The notes beneath the pieces were generated by a model, which had not been told where the DNA came from, ran no database searches, and saw only the letters and a list, made by a program, of their open reading frames with translations. Shown here piece after piece: positions 41,896-52,400 of a DNA stretch of 64,000 bases (positions are counted from its first letter, which is position 1; each line of letters begins with the position of its first letter). The position numbers and the translations under genes are program-made. This DNA is from Fidelibacterota bacterium (lineage in GTDB: Bacteria > Fidelibacterota > UBA2242 > JAFGTP01). Location of the stretch: the NCBI GenBank assembly GCA_016934035.1, contig JAFGTP010000011.1, forward strand, positions 124,486-188,485, read 5' to 3'.

Positions 41896-44844
41896 ATGAA
41901 AAAGATGTTACGTTTCGTAATAGTTTTGGCTATTGCGCTATCCACCGCTTCCTATGCCCAAATGATTGCAGATTTCGAAGATGCAACTTTTGGAAATTAT
42001 GGATTCACGGATGGAAATTGGGGTTCAGGAATTACCAGCATTGAACAAATTGCTGACCCGACCGGAAGAACAGCCGGCGTACTGGCAGTCAATCTCAATA
42101 CCAGCGAAGCTGGCAATGATCCGGTTATGCTGGATAATTATGTATTTCCGGGCAACAAACCGGCAATGATTTCCTACGACATCTGGCTGCCGGCTGATTG
42201 TCCGGACCATTTGCTGCTGAAAGTATTCACTCAGGACGAGGCTGCCTGGACATGGAAAGATGTTTTGGTTTACACCGAAAATTTACCCAAAGAAACCTGG
42301 TACCCGGTCCATTTTGATTTACGGGTGGCAGAAATCACCGGCAGTGTTTACACCACAAAAATCAGCCGGTTCGGAATTGAATTTGATACTCGCGAAATCA
42401 CCGGGAGTATCACTTTTTCAGGTCAGATTTTGATGGACAATGTAAAAATGATCGGTGCTGAACCCACTGTCTATGCTGATTTTGAAGATGCAGCAAAAGG
42501 CACTTATGGCTTTACCGATGGTAACTGGGGAACAGGCATCAGTTCCATTGAAACTGTGGATGGTGTGCTGAACATCAATTTTGATGCGACAACGGTATCC
42601 AACGATCCGGTGATGCTCAGTGACCTGACCGGTATTTCAGAGATTGATGTGATTTCCTATGATATCTTCTTACCCAGTGGCACACCTGATTCATTGTTGT
42701 TCAAATTATTTTCTCAGGATGATCCCAACTGGACATGGCAGGATGTATTGGTTTACGCTGTTGACGTACCCAAGGATACCTGGTATCCTCTGACCTATAG
42801 CCTGGCCCAGAAAAAAGCCCTGGGAGGAAATTTTTCAAACAAAGTCAATCGCATCGGTATTGAATTCGATGCAAGATTGCTGCCTGCTGATCAACAGTCT
42901 TTTACAGGCACATTCAAAATGGACAATGTACTTTTTATGAATGCTGAGACCGGCTCAAAATGGGTACTGGCTGACTGGGAATCAGCTCTTGCCGAAAATT
43001 ATCTGGAAAAAGGTGGTTGGGGATCTGATGGCAACGGAATCCAGGTCATGGAAAGACGGGATGACCCCTCCGGAAGATCAGCGGGTGTCCTTTTTACATC
43101 TTGGGAAATTCAGGCGGGAGCCACGGAACCCAAAGATGCTCTGACAAAAACTCCTGTTGACCTGGGATGGTCAGCTGAAGAAGATGGCGCAACTGCAATA
43201 ACCATTGATGTTTGGGTCCCTGAAAATTTCCAGACTGATCTGACCCTTGAAATGTGGATGCAGAGCCATGATTGGGGATGGTATTCCAGTCCAGCTACCA
43301 TTGGCGCCGATGGCGTGGTTGTTCCTGGCCAATGGAGCACTCTGAGACTTGAACTTGCCCAAAATGTTGATGTATTAAAACTAAGAGAAGGAAATCCGCA
43401 GAAATACGGCGTGCAGATTCATGCACCCAACGGAGTCTCTGCTGAAATTCTTTGGGACAATCTCACGGTTGAAGGACTGGAAGCCCCTGATGCCGTATTG
43501 CATACACCAACAGTTATTTCTGTTCTTAATGATACCGTTTTTAGCCAGTCCGGTAAAGAGTTGCTGACGGCTGAATTAAGATGGGATGACAGTGATCAGC
43601 CCGGAATGGAAGTCTTTGAAGTTTATATGAGCGATAGTCCCATCACTGATTTGACAGCAAACGGAGTGATCAGACTTGGCGCCAATATCCCTCACGGAAC
43701 GGGTGTCTGGCTCCACAGACCCTATACACCAACCGGTGAAGCAAAAACTTTCTATTACACAGTCGTGGCAAGAATGGGAGACCAACTGACTGAAATCACT
43801 TCCGAAGGTTCTGCCGGACCCATAACGTTTCCGCGCACTAATATCCCGGCTGTAGCCAAATATGACCCTGATTTTGCCAGCAAATTCACACTGGACGGAC
43901 TGGATACTGAATTTACGGAGGAATATAAGCAGAATGCCATTACTCCGGAATCCGCAGGAAATACCGAGTCTGAAGGCTGGAACCTTGAATCCACGGATTT
44001 AATGTTCAACAATACCTTTGTCATGGATGATGATTATCTCTACATCTCAGCCGATGTAACAGACAACAGTGTACTCACAGAGCAGGGTGTCAGCCAGGCA
44101 TGGCAGGGCGATGCGCTGGAATTCTTTGTAGGGGCCTATGATATAGCCCCGGAAACAGAATGGCACACCAAAGGGGATGTCGGTACTGCCGGCACAGGTG
44201 ACCACCGATGGGCTTTTACCGCCTGGGGTACCATTGAACTGAATGGCTACCAGGCCGTAGAAAGTTATGCCGGTGTTGAATTTATTGTTTATCAGAAATG
44301 GGGTGGTGATGGGTATATCATCGAAGCCAAAATAAACCTTGATTCTCTGGCTGCTGATGGCAGTTTTGAGGTGGTGGAAGGGATGATGCTGCCCATGAAA
44401 TTAGATTGCAATGACAGAGATCCTAATAATAATGATGATAGCCGAACCCTTTCAGTTAACTGGGGCGGTGCCGGAGTTTCTGAGAACTGGTTGCGTCCCA
44501 GCAGTTGGGGTTATTTGCTGGTGGGAGAACCTCAGGTAGCTATCGATCATGAGGAAACTGTGGCAGCAAAATTTGAACTTCAGGATAATTATCCCAACCC
44601 CTTTAACCCGACCACCCAGATACGATTCCAGGTTCCTGCCGTCGGCAATGTCAAACTGGCGATCTATGATATACTGGGTAATCAAATCAAAACTATCGTC
44701 AATGAAACACGCCATGCCGGTATTTATGATGTGCAATGGGATGGAACCAATGACATGGGCATTAGTGTTTCCAGTGGTGTTTATTTTTATCAGTTGACAA
44801 CCAAGAACCATGTGGCAACCAAGAAGATGATGTTTATCAAATAA
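41896..44844 (+). CDS. multimodular glycan-binding surface protein with T9SS domain
   Basis: A 982-residue secreted protein with no catalytic domain I can recognise. After the signal peptide come two clearly related modules (about residues 22-190 and 191-350; ADFEDATFGNYGFTDGNWGSG and ADFEDAAKGTYGFTDGNWGTG) and a third related one to about 535, all with the look of jelly-roll carbohydrate-binding modules. A beta domain follows, then a CBM9-like module (about 655-890) and a T9SS tail with NYPNPFNPTT. AAGGAGG lies ahead of ATG 41896. As the first gene after lacI-2 it is the likely surface capture protein for mannan. CBM family numbers are not certain. Confidence 0.82.
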   Translation: MKKMLRFVIVLAIALSTASYAQMIADFEDATFGNYGFTDGNWGSGITSIEQIADPTGRTAGVLAVNLNTSEAGNDPVMLDNYVFPGNKPAMISYDIWLPADCPDHLLLKVFTQDEAAWTWKDVLVYTENLPKETWYPVHFDLRVAEITGSVYTTKISRFGIEFDTREITGSITFSGQILMDNVKMIGAEPTVYADFEDAAKGTYGFTDGNWGTGISSIETVDGVLNINFDATTVSNDPVMLSDLTGISEIDVISYDIFLPSGTPDSLLFKLFSQDDPNWTWQDVLVYAVDVPKDTWYPLTYSLAQKKALGGNFSNKVNRIGIEFDARLLPADQQSFTGTFKMDNVLFMNAETGSKWVLADWESALAENYLEKGGWGSDGNGIQVMERRDDPSGRSAGVLFTSWEIQAGATEPKDALTKTPVDLGWSAEEDGATAITIDVWVPENFQTDLTLEMWMQSHDWGWYSSPATIGADGVVVPGQWSTLRLELAQNVDVLKLREGNPQKYGVQIHAPNGVSAEILWDNLTVEGLEAPDAVLHTPTVISVLNDTVFSQSGKELLTAELRWDDSDQPGMEVFEVYMSDSPITDLTANGVIRLGANIPHGTGVWLHRPYTPTGEAKTFYYTVVARMGDQLTEITSEGSAGPITFPRTNIPAVAKYDPDFASKFTLDGLDTEFTEEYKQNAITPESAGNTESEGWNLESTDLMFNNTFVMDDDYLYISADVTDNSVLTEQGVSQAWQGDALEFFVGAYDIAPETEWHTKGDVGTAGTGDHRWAFTAWGTIELNGYQAVESYAGVEFIVYQKWGGDGYIIEAKINLDSLAADGSFEVVEGMMLPMKLDCNDRDPNNNDDSRTLSVNWGGAGVSENWLRPSSWGYLLVGEPQVAIDHEETVAAKFELQDNYPNPFNPTTQIRFQVPAVGNVKLAIYDILGNQIKTIVNETRHAGIYDVQWDGTNDMGISVSSGVYFYQLTTKNHVATKKMMFIK

Positions 44845-44863
44845 ATTCCATTCTTTCTTTCGA

Positions 44864-44888
44864 GGGCGGTTTCGACCGCCCTTTTTTT
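44864..44888 (+). terminator. rho-independent terminator after the glycan-binding gene
   Basis: GGGCGGT (44864-44870), loop TTCG, ACCGCCC (44875-44881), then seven T (44882-44888). Stable UUCG-type tetraloop. Confidence 0.94.
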
Positions 44889-44913
44889 GGAATTTCGATG
44901 GTACTGTTTTTTG

Positions 44914-44969
44914 AATAATTGAACAGCTGAAGGACCTGGTGTTACGAATGCTTCAGCTGTTCAATTATT
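44914..44969. repeat. 19-bp perfect inverted repeat
   Basis: Arms 44914-44932 and 44951-44969 are exact reverse complements over 19 bp, with an 18-nt loop (44933-44950). It lies between the terminator and the GH5 gene start. See findings. Confidence 0.9.
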
Positions 44970-45005
44970 TACCAAACCTCTTAAACATTGCAGGTAGGAT
45001 TTACA

Positions 45006-46919
45006 TTGAAAAATCATAGTTATAAAACATCATTGCTGGCTAAAATCCCTAAATCCGGTAAACCACTGAAACCATTGATGAAGTTGCCAAAATGCTGTGC
45101 TAAAATTGTTTGGTCGTTATCGATTTTGTGTCTTTGTGTTTCCCAAGGATTGAGTTTCGAACATTTCATCACCACAAAAGACGGAAAACTCTATGATGGA
45201 GATCATGAATTCCGATTTATCTCCTGGAATATACCCAATCTGAATTTTGTAGAAGACGAGATGGCTTTTGAAAAAAAACATGCCTTTCGGTTGCCCAATA
45301 AATACGAACTGACTGATGCTATGGAATCAGTGAAGCAACTAGGCGGTCAGGTGATTCGTACCTACACAATTCCTGTCCTTCGAAAATCAGACACACCCGA
45401 TATTCCCCGGTATGTTCTCGGTCCGGGAAAATTTGATGAAACCTCCTTTAAATGTATGGACACGATGCTAGCTGTAGCCAATGAAGCCGGTATACGGTTG
45501 ATTATTCCGCTGCTGAATAACTGGAAATGGATGGGCGGTGTACCTCAGTATGCCGAATTTCGAGGCAAGGACAGTAAAGATTTCTGGTCGGATCCCCAAC
45601 TTATTGCAGATTTTAAAAAAACCATTGATTTTGTGCTGAATCGGAACAACACCGTCACTGGCATCAAATATAAAGACGACCAGGCAATACTTTGTTGGGA
45701 GACAGGGAATGAACTCTATTCTCCGCAGCAATGGACTACTGAAATATGCAAATATATTAAGTCCATCGATCAAAATCACCTGGTAATGGATGGTTTTCAT
45801 GCCAATCGGCTGAAACAGGAATCAATCGATGATCCTTATGTGGATATTGTCACAACTCACCATTATGAATCCCATGCCGGGGAATTGCTGCATAATGTGC
45901 GGGAAAACATCAACCTTAACAATGGCAAAAAAGTCTATATTCTGGGAGAATTTGGTTTTCTCAGCACCAGTTCCCTGACAAAAATTCTGGATGAAATTAT
46001 CGCAAAAGACATTGCCGGATCTTTGATCTGGAGCCTGAGATCCCATCGTCGTGAAGGTGGGTTTTACTGGCATTCTGAACCCCTGGGGATGGGCCTCTAC
46101 AAGGCCTATCATTTTCTGGGTTTTCCGTCAGGAAATGAATATGACGAAATCAATATTATGCGAATGATGCGCCAAAAAGCCTTCCAAATCCGGGGCCTGG
46201 CGGAACCGGGCCCCAAAATACCTGAAAGCCCGACTCTTCTTCCAATTATTGATGTAGCCAAAATCAACTGGCAGGGATCCGTGGGAACTTCGGTTTATGA
46301 CATTGAGCGGTCGCTGTCGCTCCAAGGACCCTGGCAAAAGATCGGCTATAACATATCCGATGCAAAATACCAGTATGCCGATTTATTCAGTGATGAAACC
46401 GCCATACCGGGTCAGGAATATTATTACCGTATCATTGCAAAAAATAGTGCCGGAGACTCTGCGCCTTCCAATATTTGCGGCCCTGTTAAATGCCAAAACT
46501 ACTGCTTGATTGACCATATGGAAAATTTCGGGTCTTTTTATGATGCCCAGGGAAAATATGAGATCAGAACTGACAACGACAGGATATTCAAAGAAGATAT
46601 GTCGCGTTTGGCCATGGAAAGAGATGGGGAACTGGTCTATTTTGTTGCTGAAAATATTCAGACGGCAAAAATCTATAGCTTTTCAGCCGACCAGAAGAAA
46701 GTGATGGAATTTTATCTTTCCCGAGACGGCCAAAATTATCAGGCTGTTGAAGCAAAAACACAAAACTATTCTTTCGGAAAAGGGGATTATAATTATCAGA
46801 ATCCGATCCTCTATACCATAACGAACAAGACAGGTCATAATAAATATTTAAAAATTAGATTTTGTAAAGCAGCACAGATTTCAAAAATTGAGATAAAATA
46901 TGGAAACGAAAATAATTGA
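45006..46919 (+). CDS. GH5-type endo-beta-mannanase
   Basis: A 637-residue secreted or membrane-held enzyme. The catalytic barrel (about residues 50-395) has WETGNE with acid/base Glu236 and GEFGF with nucleophile Glu315, in a layout like bacterial and plant GH5 mannanases (IRTYTIPVL, WKWMGGVPQYAEFRG). A fibronectin-III-like domain follows (YDIERSLSLQGPW to YYYRIIAKNSAGD), then a beta domain. There is no T9SS tail. The start is uncertain: TTG 45006 with TAGGA upstream, or ATG 45078, which gives a more normal signal peptide (MKLPKCCAKIVWSLSILCLC). The 3' end overlaps the epimerase gene by 20 bp. Confidence 0.85.
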   Translation: MKNHSYKTSLLAKIPKSGKPLKPLMKLPKCCAKIVWSLSILCLCVSQGLSFEHFITTKDGKLYDGDHEFRFISWNIPNLNFVEDEMAFEKKHAFRLPNKYELTDAMESVKQLGGQVIRTYTIPVLRKSDTPDIPRYVLGPGKFDETSFKCMDTMLAVANEAGIRLIIPLLNNWKWMGGVPQYAEFRGKDSKDFWSDPQLIADFKKTIDFVLNRNNTVTGIKYKDDQAILCWETGNELYSPQQWTTEICKYIKSIDQNHLVMDGFHANRLKQESIDDPYVDIVTTHHYESHAGELLHNVRENINLNNGKKVYILGEFGFLSTSSLTKILDEIIAKDIAGSLIWSLRSHRREGGFYWHSEPLGMGLYKAYHFLGFPSGNEYDEINIMRMMRQKAFQIRGLAEPGPKIPESPTLLPIIDVAKINWQGSVGTSVYDIERSLSLQGPWQKIGYNISDAKYQYADLFSDETAIPGQEYYYRIIAKNSAGDSAPSNICGPVKCQNYCLIDHMENFGSFYDAQGKYEIRTDNDRIFKEDMSRLAMERDGELVYFVAENIQTAKIYSFSADQKKVMEFYLSRDGQNYQAVEAKTQNYSFGKGDYNYQNPILYTITNKTGHNKYLKIRFCKAAQISKIEIKYGNENN

Positions 46920-48111
46920 TTACCTTGAAAAAAGACTAGCCAAAGAACTTTACGACAATATCCTGCCTTTCTGGATAGACAATGCCGTTGACTATGATCA
47001 TGGTGGTTTTATTGGAAGAATTTTTAATGACCTCAGGGTTGAAGAAAATGCTCCCAAAGGCTTGATTCTGAATGCCAGAATTCTCTGGACTTTTTCAAAA
47101 GCTTATAATATTTCAAAAATTGATGATTATCTTCAAATTGCCACCCGGGCTTATCGCTATTTAATTGAAAAATTCTATGATGAGAAATTTGGCGGTTTTG
47201 TCTGGTCTGTGGATTATAATGGTAATTTTTTCGACGAAAAGAAACGGGCCTATGGTCAGGGTTTTGCCATCTACGGCTTATCAGAATATTATCGGGCTTC
47301 CAGGGATGAATGGGCATTAAAAGTTGCTATTGATACCTTTCACCATCTCGAAAAATATGCTTTTGACCCGGAAAATACCGGTTATTTTGAGACTTACAAC
47401 CGGGATTGGACACTGGCCGACGACCTGCGCCTCAGTGAAAGAGACATGGATGAAAAAAAATCCATGAATAATCATTTACACCTGCTGGAAGGATACGCCA
47501 ATCTGTACCGGGTATGGAAAAACAAGTTGCTGGAAAAACAATTGCGTTCCCTGTTGCTGAATTTTCGGGACCATATCATCAACAGGGAAACCCTGCACTT
47601 TCGGCTTTTTTTTGACGAAAAATGGCATCCTAAATCAGCTAATGAATCCTATGGCCATGACATTGAAGGAAGCTGGCTTCTATTTGAATCTGCTGAAATT
47701 TTAGGCCATGATGACTTAATAGACGACATCAAACATTTAGCCGTAAAAATGGCTGAAGTTTCCCGAGACAATCATCTGAGTCCAGACGGGTCACTGTGTT
47801 TTGAAAGTTCACCGGGCACATTGAACAGGGAAAAACACTGGTGGGTCTCCGCCGAAGCGCTGGTTGGATATTTTAACGCCTATGAACTGACAGGTGAAAA
47901 AGCCTATCTTTACGCTGTGCAAAAAGTATGGGATTTTATCGACCATCATTTTGTTGACAAAGAACTGGGGGAATGGTATTATCTAATCAATGAATCGGGG
48001 CATGTGGACAACTCAGAGTACAAAGTATCGGAATGGAAAGGCCCCTATCACAATGGCCGGGCCTGTATTGAAATTTTAGCCAGAATCAGAAAAATAAAGC
48101 ATGGAAAGTAA
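46900..48111 (+). CDS. cellobiose 2-epimerase-like enzyme (AGE family)
   Basis: A 403-residue cytosolic enzyme with no signal peptide. It belongs to the N-acylglucosamine 2-epimerase fold, with conserved HGGFIGRIF, GLILNARILWTFSKAY, YDEKFGGFVWSVD, NNHLHLLEGYANLY, HDIEGSWLLFES and KHWWVSAEALVGYFN carrying the His and Trp residues of the alpha/alpha barrel. Cellobiose 2-epimerase converts the reducing-end mannose of Man-beta-1,4-Man to glucose, giving the substrate for GH130. This same gene pair is known from the Bacteroides fragilis mannan pathway. It overlaps the GH5 gene and lies 72 bp before the GH130 gene. Confidence 0.93.
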   Translation: METKIIDYLEKRLAKELYDNILPFWIDNAVDYDHGGFIGRIFNDLRVEENAPKGLILNARILWTFSKAYNISKIDDYLQIATRAYRYLIEKFYDEKFGGFVWSVDYNGNFFDEKKRAYGQGFAIYGLSEYYRASRDEWALKVAIDTFHHLEKYAFDPENTGYFETYNRDWTLADDLRLSERDMDEKKSMNNHLHLLEGYANLYRVWKNKLLEKQLRSLLLNFRDHIINRETLHFRLFFDEKWHPKSANESYGHDIEGSWLLFESAEILGHDDLIDDIKHLAVKMAEVSRDNHLSPDGSLCFESSPGTLNREKHWWVSAEALVGYFNAYELTGEKAYLYAVQKVWDFIDHHFVDKELGEWYYLINESGHVDNSEYKVSEWKGPYHNGRACIEILARIRKIKHGK

Positions 48112-48183
48112 TTCGGCAGGATTACGAATCATCAACTTACACTTGCAGGACAAGTGATATCTTTTTAAACTCAGGAACTTAAA

Positions 48184-49374
48184 ATGAACAAAGAAAAATT
48201 TATCAAAAAACTTAGAAAAATGCTGCAGGAACAGGAAGAATTTCTGTCTATGCCCAATAAGAAATTACCATCGGAAAACAATATTTTTCATCGTTACAAA
48301 AACCCGGTTCTGACAGCGAAACATGTACCGCTTCACTGGCGTTTTGACTTCAGCCATGAGGGGAATCCTCATTTGCTGGAACGATTGGGCATCAATGCCG
48401 CCTTCAATTCCGGGGCCATTGAATTGCATGGAAAAATCTATCTGGCGGTTCGGGTAGAAGGCTATGACCGCAAGTCTTTTTTTGCGATTGCCGAAACTGA
48501 AACCGGCCTTGACAATTTCCGCTTTTGGGACTATCCCGTGCTGATGCCGGAAACCGAAGATCCCGATGTCAATGTATATGATATGCGCCTGACTCAACAT
48601 GAGGATGGCTGGATTTATGGTGTTTTTTGCACTGAGCGCAAAGACCCTACGGCACTGCCCGGTGATTTGTCCTCAGCCGTAGCCCAGGCTGGTATTGCCC
48701 GTACCCACGACCTGAAAACCTGGGAACGGTTACCAGACCTGAAATCACAATCCCTGCAACAGCGCAATGTCGTCCTCCATGAAGAATTTGTCAATGGCCA
48801 ATATGCCTTTTTTACCCGTCCGCAGGACAACTTCATCGAAGCCGGTCAGGGCGGTGGCATTGGCTGGGCGCTCTGTGAGGACATTACCAACCCGTTTATT
48901 GGCGCCGAAAAGATCATTGATACACGGGAATATCACACCATCAAAGAATCTAAAAACGGACAGGGACCGGCACCGATTAAAACTGAAGCAGGATGGTTGC
49001 ATATAGCCCATGGTGTCAGGGGCTGCGCAGCTGGATTGCGATATGTAATTTATATGTTCATGACCAGCCTGGAAGACCCCTCCAGATTAATATATTCTCC
49101 GGGAGGATATTTTCTGGCTCCGATGGGAGAAGAACGCATTGGCGACGTGTCCAACGTGCTGTTTATAAACGGATGGGTAAAGCGGAAAAATGGTGAAGTG
49201 CTGATTTACTATGCCTCTTCAGATACCAGAATGCATGTGGCTACCTCAACGGTGGAAAAATTGGTGGATTATTGCAAAAACACACCTCCTGATCCGCTTC
49301 GTTCTGCTGCCTGTGTGGCCCAGAGAAATGAACTGATTGCCAAAAATCTGAAGCTATTGAAGGATTTACACTGA
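48184..49374 (+). CDS. GH130 4-O-beta-D-mannosyl-D-glucose phosphorylase
   Basis: A 396-residue cytosolic enzyme that phosphorolyses Man-beta-1,4-Glc to alpha-mannose-1-phosphate and glucose. Motifs of the GH130 five-bladed propeller are in place: [43 protein letters not shown] with the catalytic Asp near 133, [22 protein letters not shown] and [19 protein letters not shown]. The length matches the mannosylglucose phosphorylase subfamily (GH130_1). It has no signal peptide. With the epimerase upstream it completes the intracellular end of mannan breakdown. Confidence 0.94.
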   Translation: MNKEKFIKKLRKMLQEQEEFLSMPNKKLPSENNIFHRYKNPVLTAKHVPLHWRFDFSHEGNPHLLERLGINAAFNSGAIELHGKIYLAVRVEGYDRKSFFAIAETETGLDNFRFWDYPVLMPETEDPDVNVYDMRLTQHEDGWIYGVFCTERKDPTALPGDLSSAVAQAGIARTHDLKTWERLPDLKSQSLQQRNVVLHEEFVNGQYAFFTRPQDNFIEAGQGGGIGWALCEDITNPFIGAEKIIDTREYHTIKESKNGQGPAPIKTEAGWLHIAHGVRGCAAGLRYVIYMFMTSLEDPSRLIYSPGGYFLAPMGEERIGDVSNVLFINGWVKRKNGEVLIYYASSDTRMHVATSTVEKLVDYCKNTPPDPLRSAACVAQRNELIAKNLKLLKDLH

Positions 49375-49431
49375 TAAAAAACCATCCTTCCTTTTCAAAG
49401 ATAAGGCAGGGTATTTAAAAACAGGTTAAAG

Positions 49432-52400
49432 ATGAAAAAAATACTACTTTTCCTGACAATATTTTATTTTTCGGTTTGGGCGCAGTCAACTGCATATTTT
49501 GATGATTTTAATGATCGTATTATCTCCCATTGGACCGTTGGCTCCGGAGACCAGACAACCTATGAACTGACGGAACAGGATGGTGCGCTGAGCATAAATT
49601 ATCATCGGGTTGCCGACACCAGTGAATGGCATAATGTTAATTTTATGCCTTCTGAAATGATTGATGTTTCGGTGACTCCGGAAATATTTTTGCGGATAAA
49701 GTCCAGTGTTGAAACAAAACTATCCGTCAAGCCTATTTATTCAAACGGCAAGAATGACTGGTTTGATTGGTCATTGTCCCCACAAGGGTCCTGGCAGGAA
49801 ATGACCTTTTCGCTGGTGCCGGAAAATTTTAGCGGCGGACAACTGACAAAGATTTATTTCTACCTGGATGGCGGAACAACGACAGAAAAAACCGGTTTGG
49901 TCTCCATTGATGAATTTCGTATCGGTGCCGGTCAATTTGAACTGCAGGTTTTCAACCTGAAAGCTACCGCTCTCGGAGAAAACAAAATCCAACTGGACTG
50001 GGAATGTAATGATTCTTCAGTAGTGGAAAATTATAAAATTTACCGGCAGACTTATCCCGGTTTTAATTGCAATCAGAATGCGCTGACGGATTCTGTGGTT
50101 TTTTCCCATTATCTGGATAGCGGACTGGCGGTCAACTCCAGATATTACTATAAAGTGATTGGTACTGATAAATCCGGTCAGGAATCAAACCTCAGCAATG
50201 AAGTATCAGCATTGACCTTTATCGCAGGTTCAGGTCCCACTGTCTCTCGTTACGGCACAAATTCCAATACCGTCGGCCTTTATGAAAAATTTGAAATCAT
50301 CGTGGAATTGAACCATGTTGCCTATACCAATCCCTATGATCCGGAAGAAATCGATTTGAAAGCCATATTTACTTCACCTACAGACAGTACATGGACTATC
50401 AACGGTTTTTATGACGATTATAATAACAACTCCCAATGGAAAATTCGTTTTTCACCCAATGAGCCTGGCACCTGGCGCTATCATTTAATTGCCACTGATA
50501 AGGCGGGAACAGGGCAGAGTGAGGTTTATGAATTTACTGCTGTCCACTCAAATTTTCATGGTTGGGTTCGTCCTTCCAAAATCAATCCGCATTATTTTGA
50601 ATATGACGATGGCACAAGCTATTACGGTATCGGGGCCTATTATCCCTGGAATATGAATGAAAACGGCATGAATCGTATGGCAGCCAACGGAAGCAATTTT
50701 GTTGGAATCTGGAATATTATGTACGATGAAGGCAATATCATTGAGTCCATGGCCTCGGGCCTTGGGCGGTACGATCAGCCAAAATGTGCCAGAATCGACA
50801 GGATTATCGAAATGTCGGAAGCCAGAAATATGAAAGTTATGTTGGCCATTTGGCCTCATGACCTGCTATCACAAACCGTCTGGGCCCATCAATGGCACCA
50901 GAATCCTTACAATACTATTTGCAATGTTGAAGAATTTTTTGCCGATGAAGAAGCCTGGCAATACCAGGAAAAACAATATCGCTATATCATCGCCCGCTGG
51001 GGATACAGCCGCAGTTTGGGAGTTTGGGAAATCGTCAATGAAATCAATGGGACTGATGGCTGGCAACAGGGGCGGTCTGCTGAGGCAACCCAGTGGACTC
51101 GCAAGGTGTCGACTTTTTTGCGGAATAATGATCCTTTTCACCATCCCAATACAGCCAATCAGTCGGGTGGGCAGTGGTGGCCTGAAGGGTACGATGCAGT
51201 GGATATTCCCAATGCCCATATGTATGAATCCGGCTGGTCATCCCTCTATCCTTCCAATCCTCATCGCAGCAGTGTCAACCTCTATGCAACTATTACAAGG
51301 GATTTCTGGATGGGGTGGAACAAACCTGCAATGTTCGGTGAAGCGGGTTATACAGATATTTACGGCGGATTTTCTTCCGGCTCCGCCAATTATACAATTT
51401 CTTACCACAATACCATTTGGTCCAGTTGGGCCAATGGTATCGCTGTCACACCGGTCTGGTGGGATTATCCGATACTCAGCGACGATGATTTGATGCAGTT
51501 GCGGGCCTTTGCCAATTTCATCAGCAATCATATCGAATTTTTGGATTTTGCCCACATCGGCTATCAGCCCATTGAGGTTTCGGGAAACCTTTGTGATGTT
51601 TATGCAATGGGGACTGATACCTTGGCTTTCGGATGGATGCGGCAGATAAACGGTTCGTCGCCGTCAGGCCATGATTTCACTCTGAGCGGCCTTGATGATC
51701 AGGCTTATGCCATCAGTTATTATGATACCTGGACCGGTGAATTGATATCGACAGATATTCTCTTTTCCCGGGATGGGGTCGCCAACCAGATCCTGCCGGA
51801 AATGACCTATGACAAACCGGATATTGCTTTTATCATCTCACCTGAAACTTATGGTGAAACCCCATCACATATTGTTCTGACGACCAGTGAAGACCATCTC
51901 TTGAATGATGGAAAAAGTACCGCTGAACTGAGGGTTGTTTTAAAGGATGAAGCAGGAAGATTTTGTGGAAATGCAACCAATGAAATTTCTTTTTCAATAA
52001 TCGGCGGGGGAACTTTCATCGGCTCCGGGAACGTCGTTAGTCAAGGCGGAGTAGCTACAGTTCAATACCAGGCGCCTTTAGAGACCGGGCCGGTCAACAT
52101 TATCGCTTCTTCACCGGGACTGGCGACTGATACTGTATACATCACGATTTCTAATTTCATTAATTTCGATGACTTTGAAGGCTATGACAGTTCCGAAGAC
52201 CTGGGAAATTACTGGAAAACCAAAGCAACCTCAATGGCCAGAGTCTATTTGGAAAAAATCAACATTTATGAAGGCAGCCAGGGTATGAAATTCAACTATA
52301 AAATCGGCCTGGGTGCGCCCCCTTATTCAGCGATCTACCGAGAAATTACAGCGGACTTGTCCCCCTTTGAATATTTCGGGTTTTGGGTCAAAGCTACGGG

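Noticed and set aside
44988-45077. Extra N-terminal 30 residues of the GH5 ORF as part of the mature protein
   Set aside because: Start is uncertain and the segment before the hydrophobic signal is Lys-rich with no family match; it is probably at most a long signal N-region.
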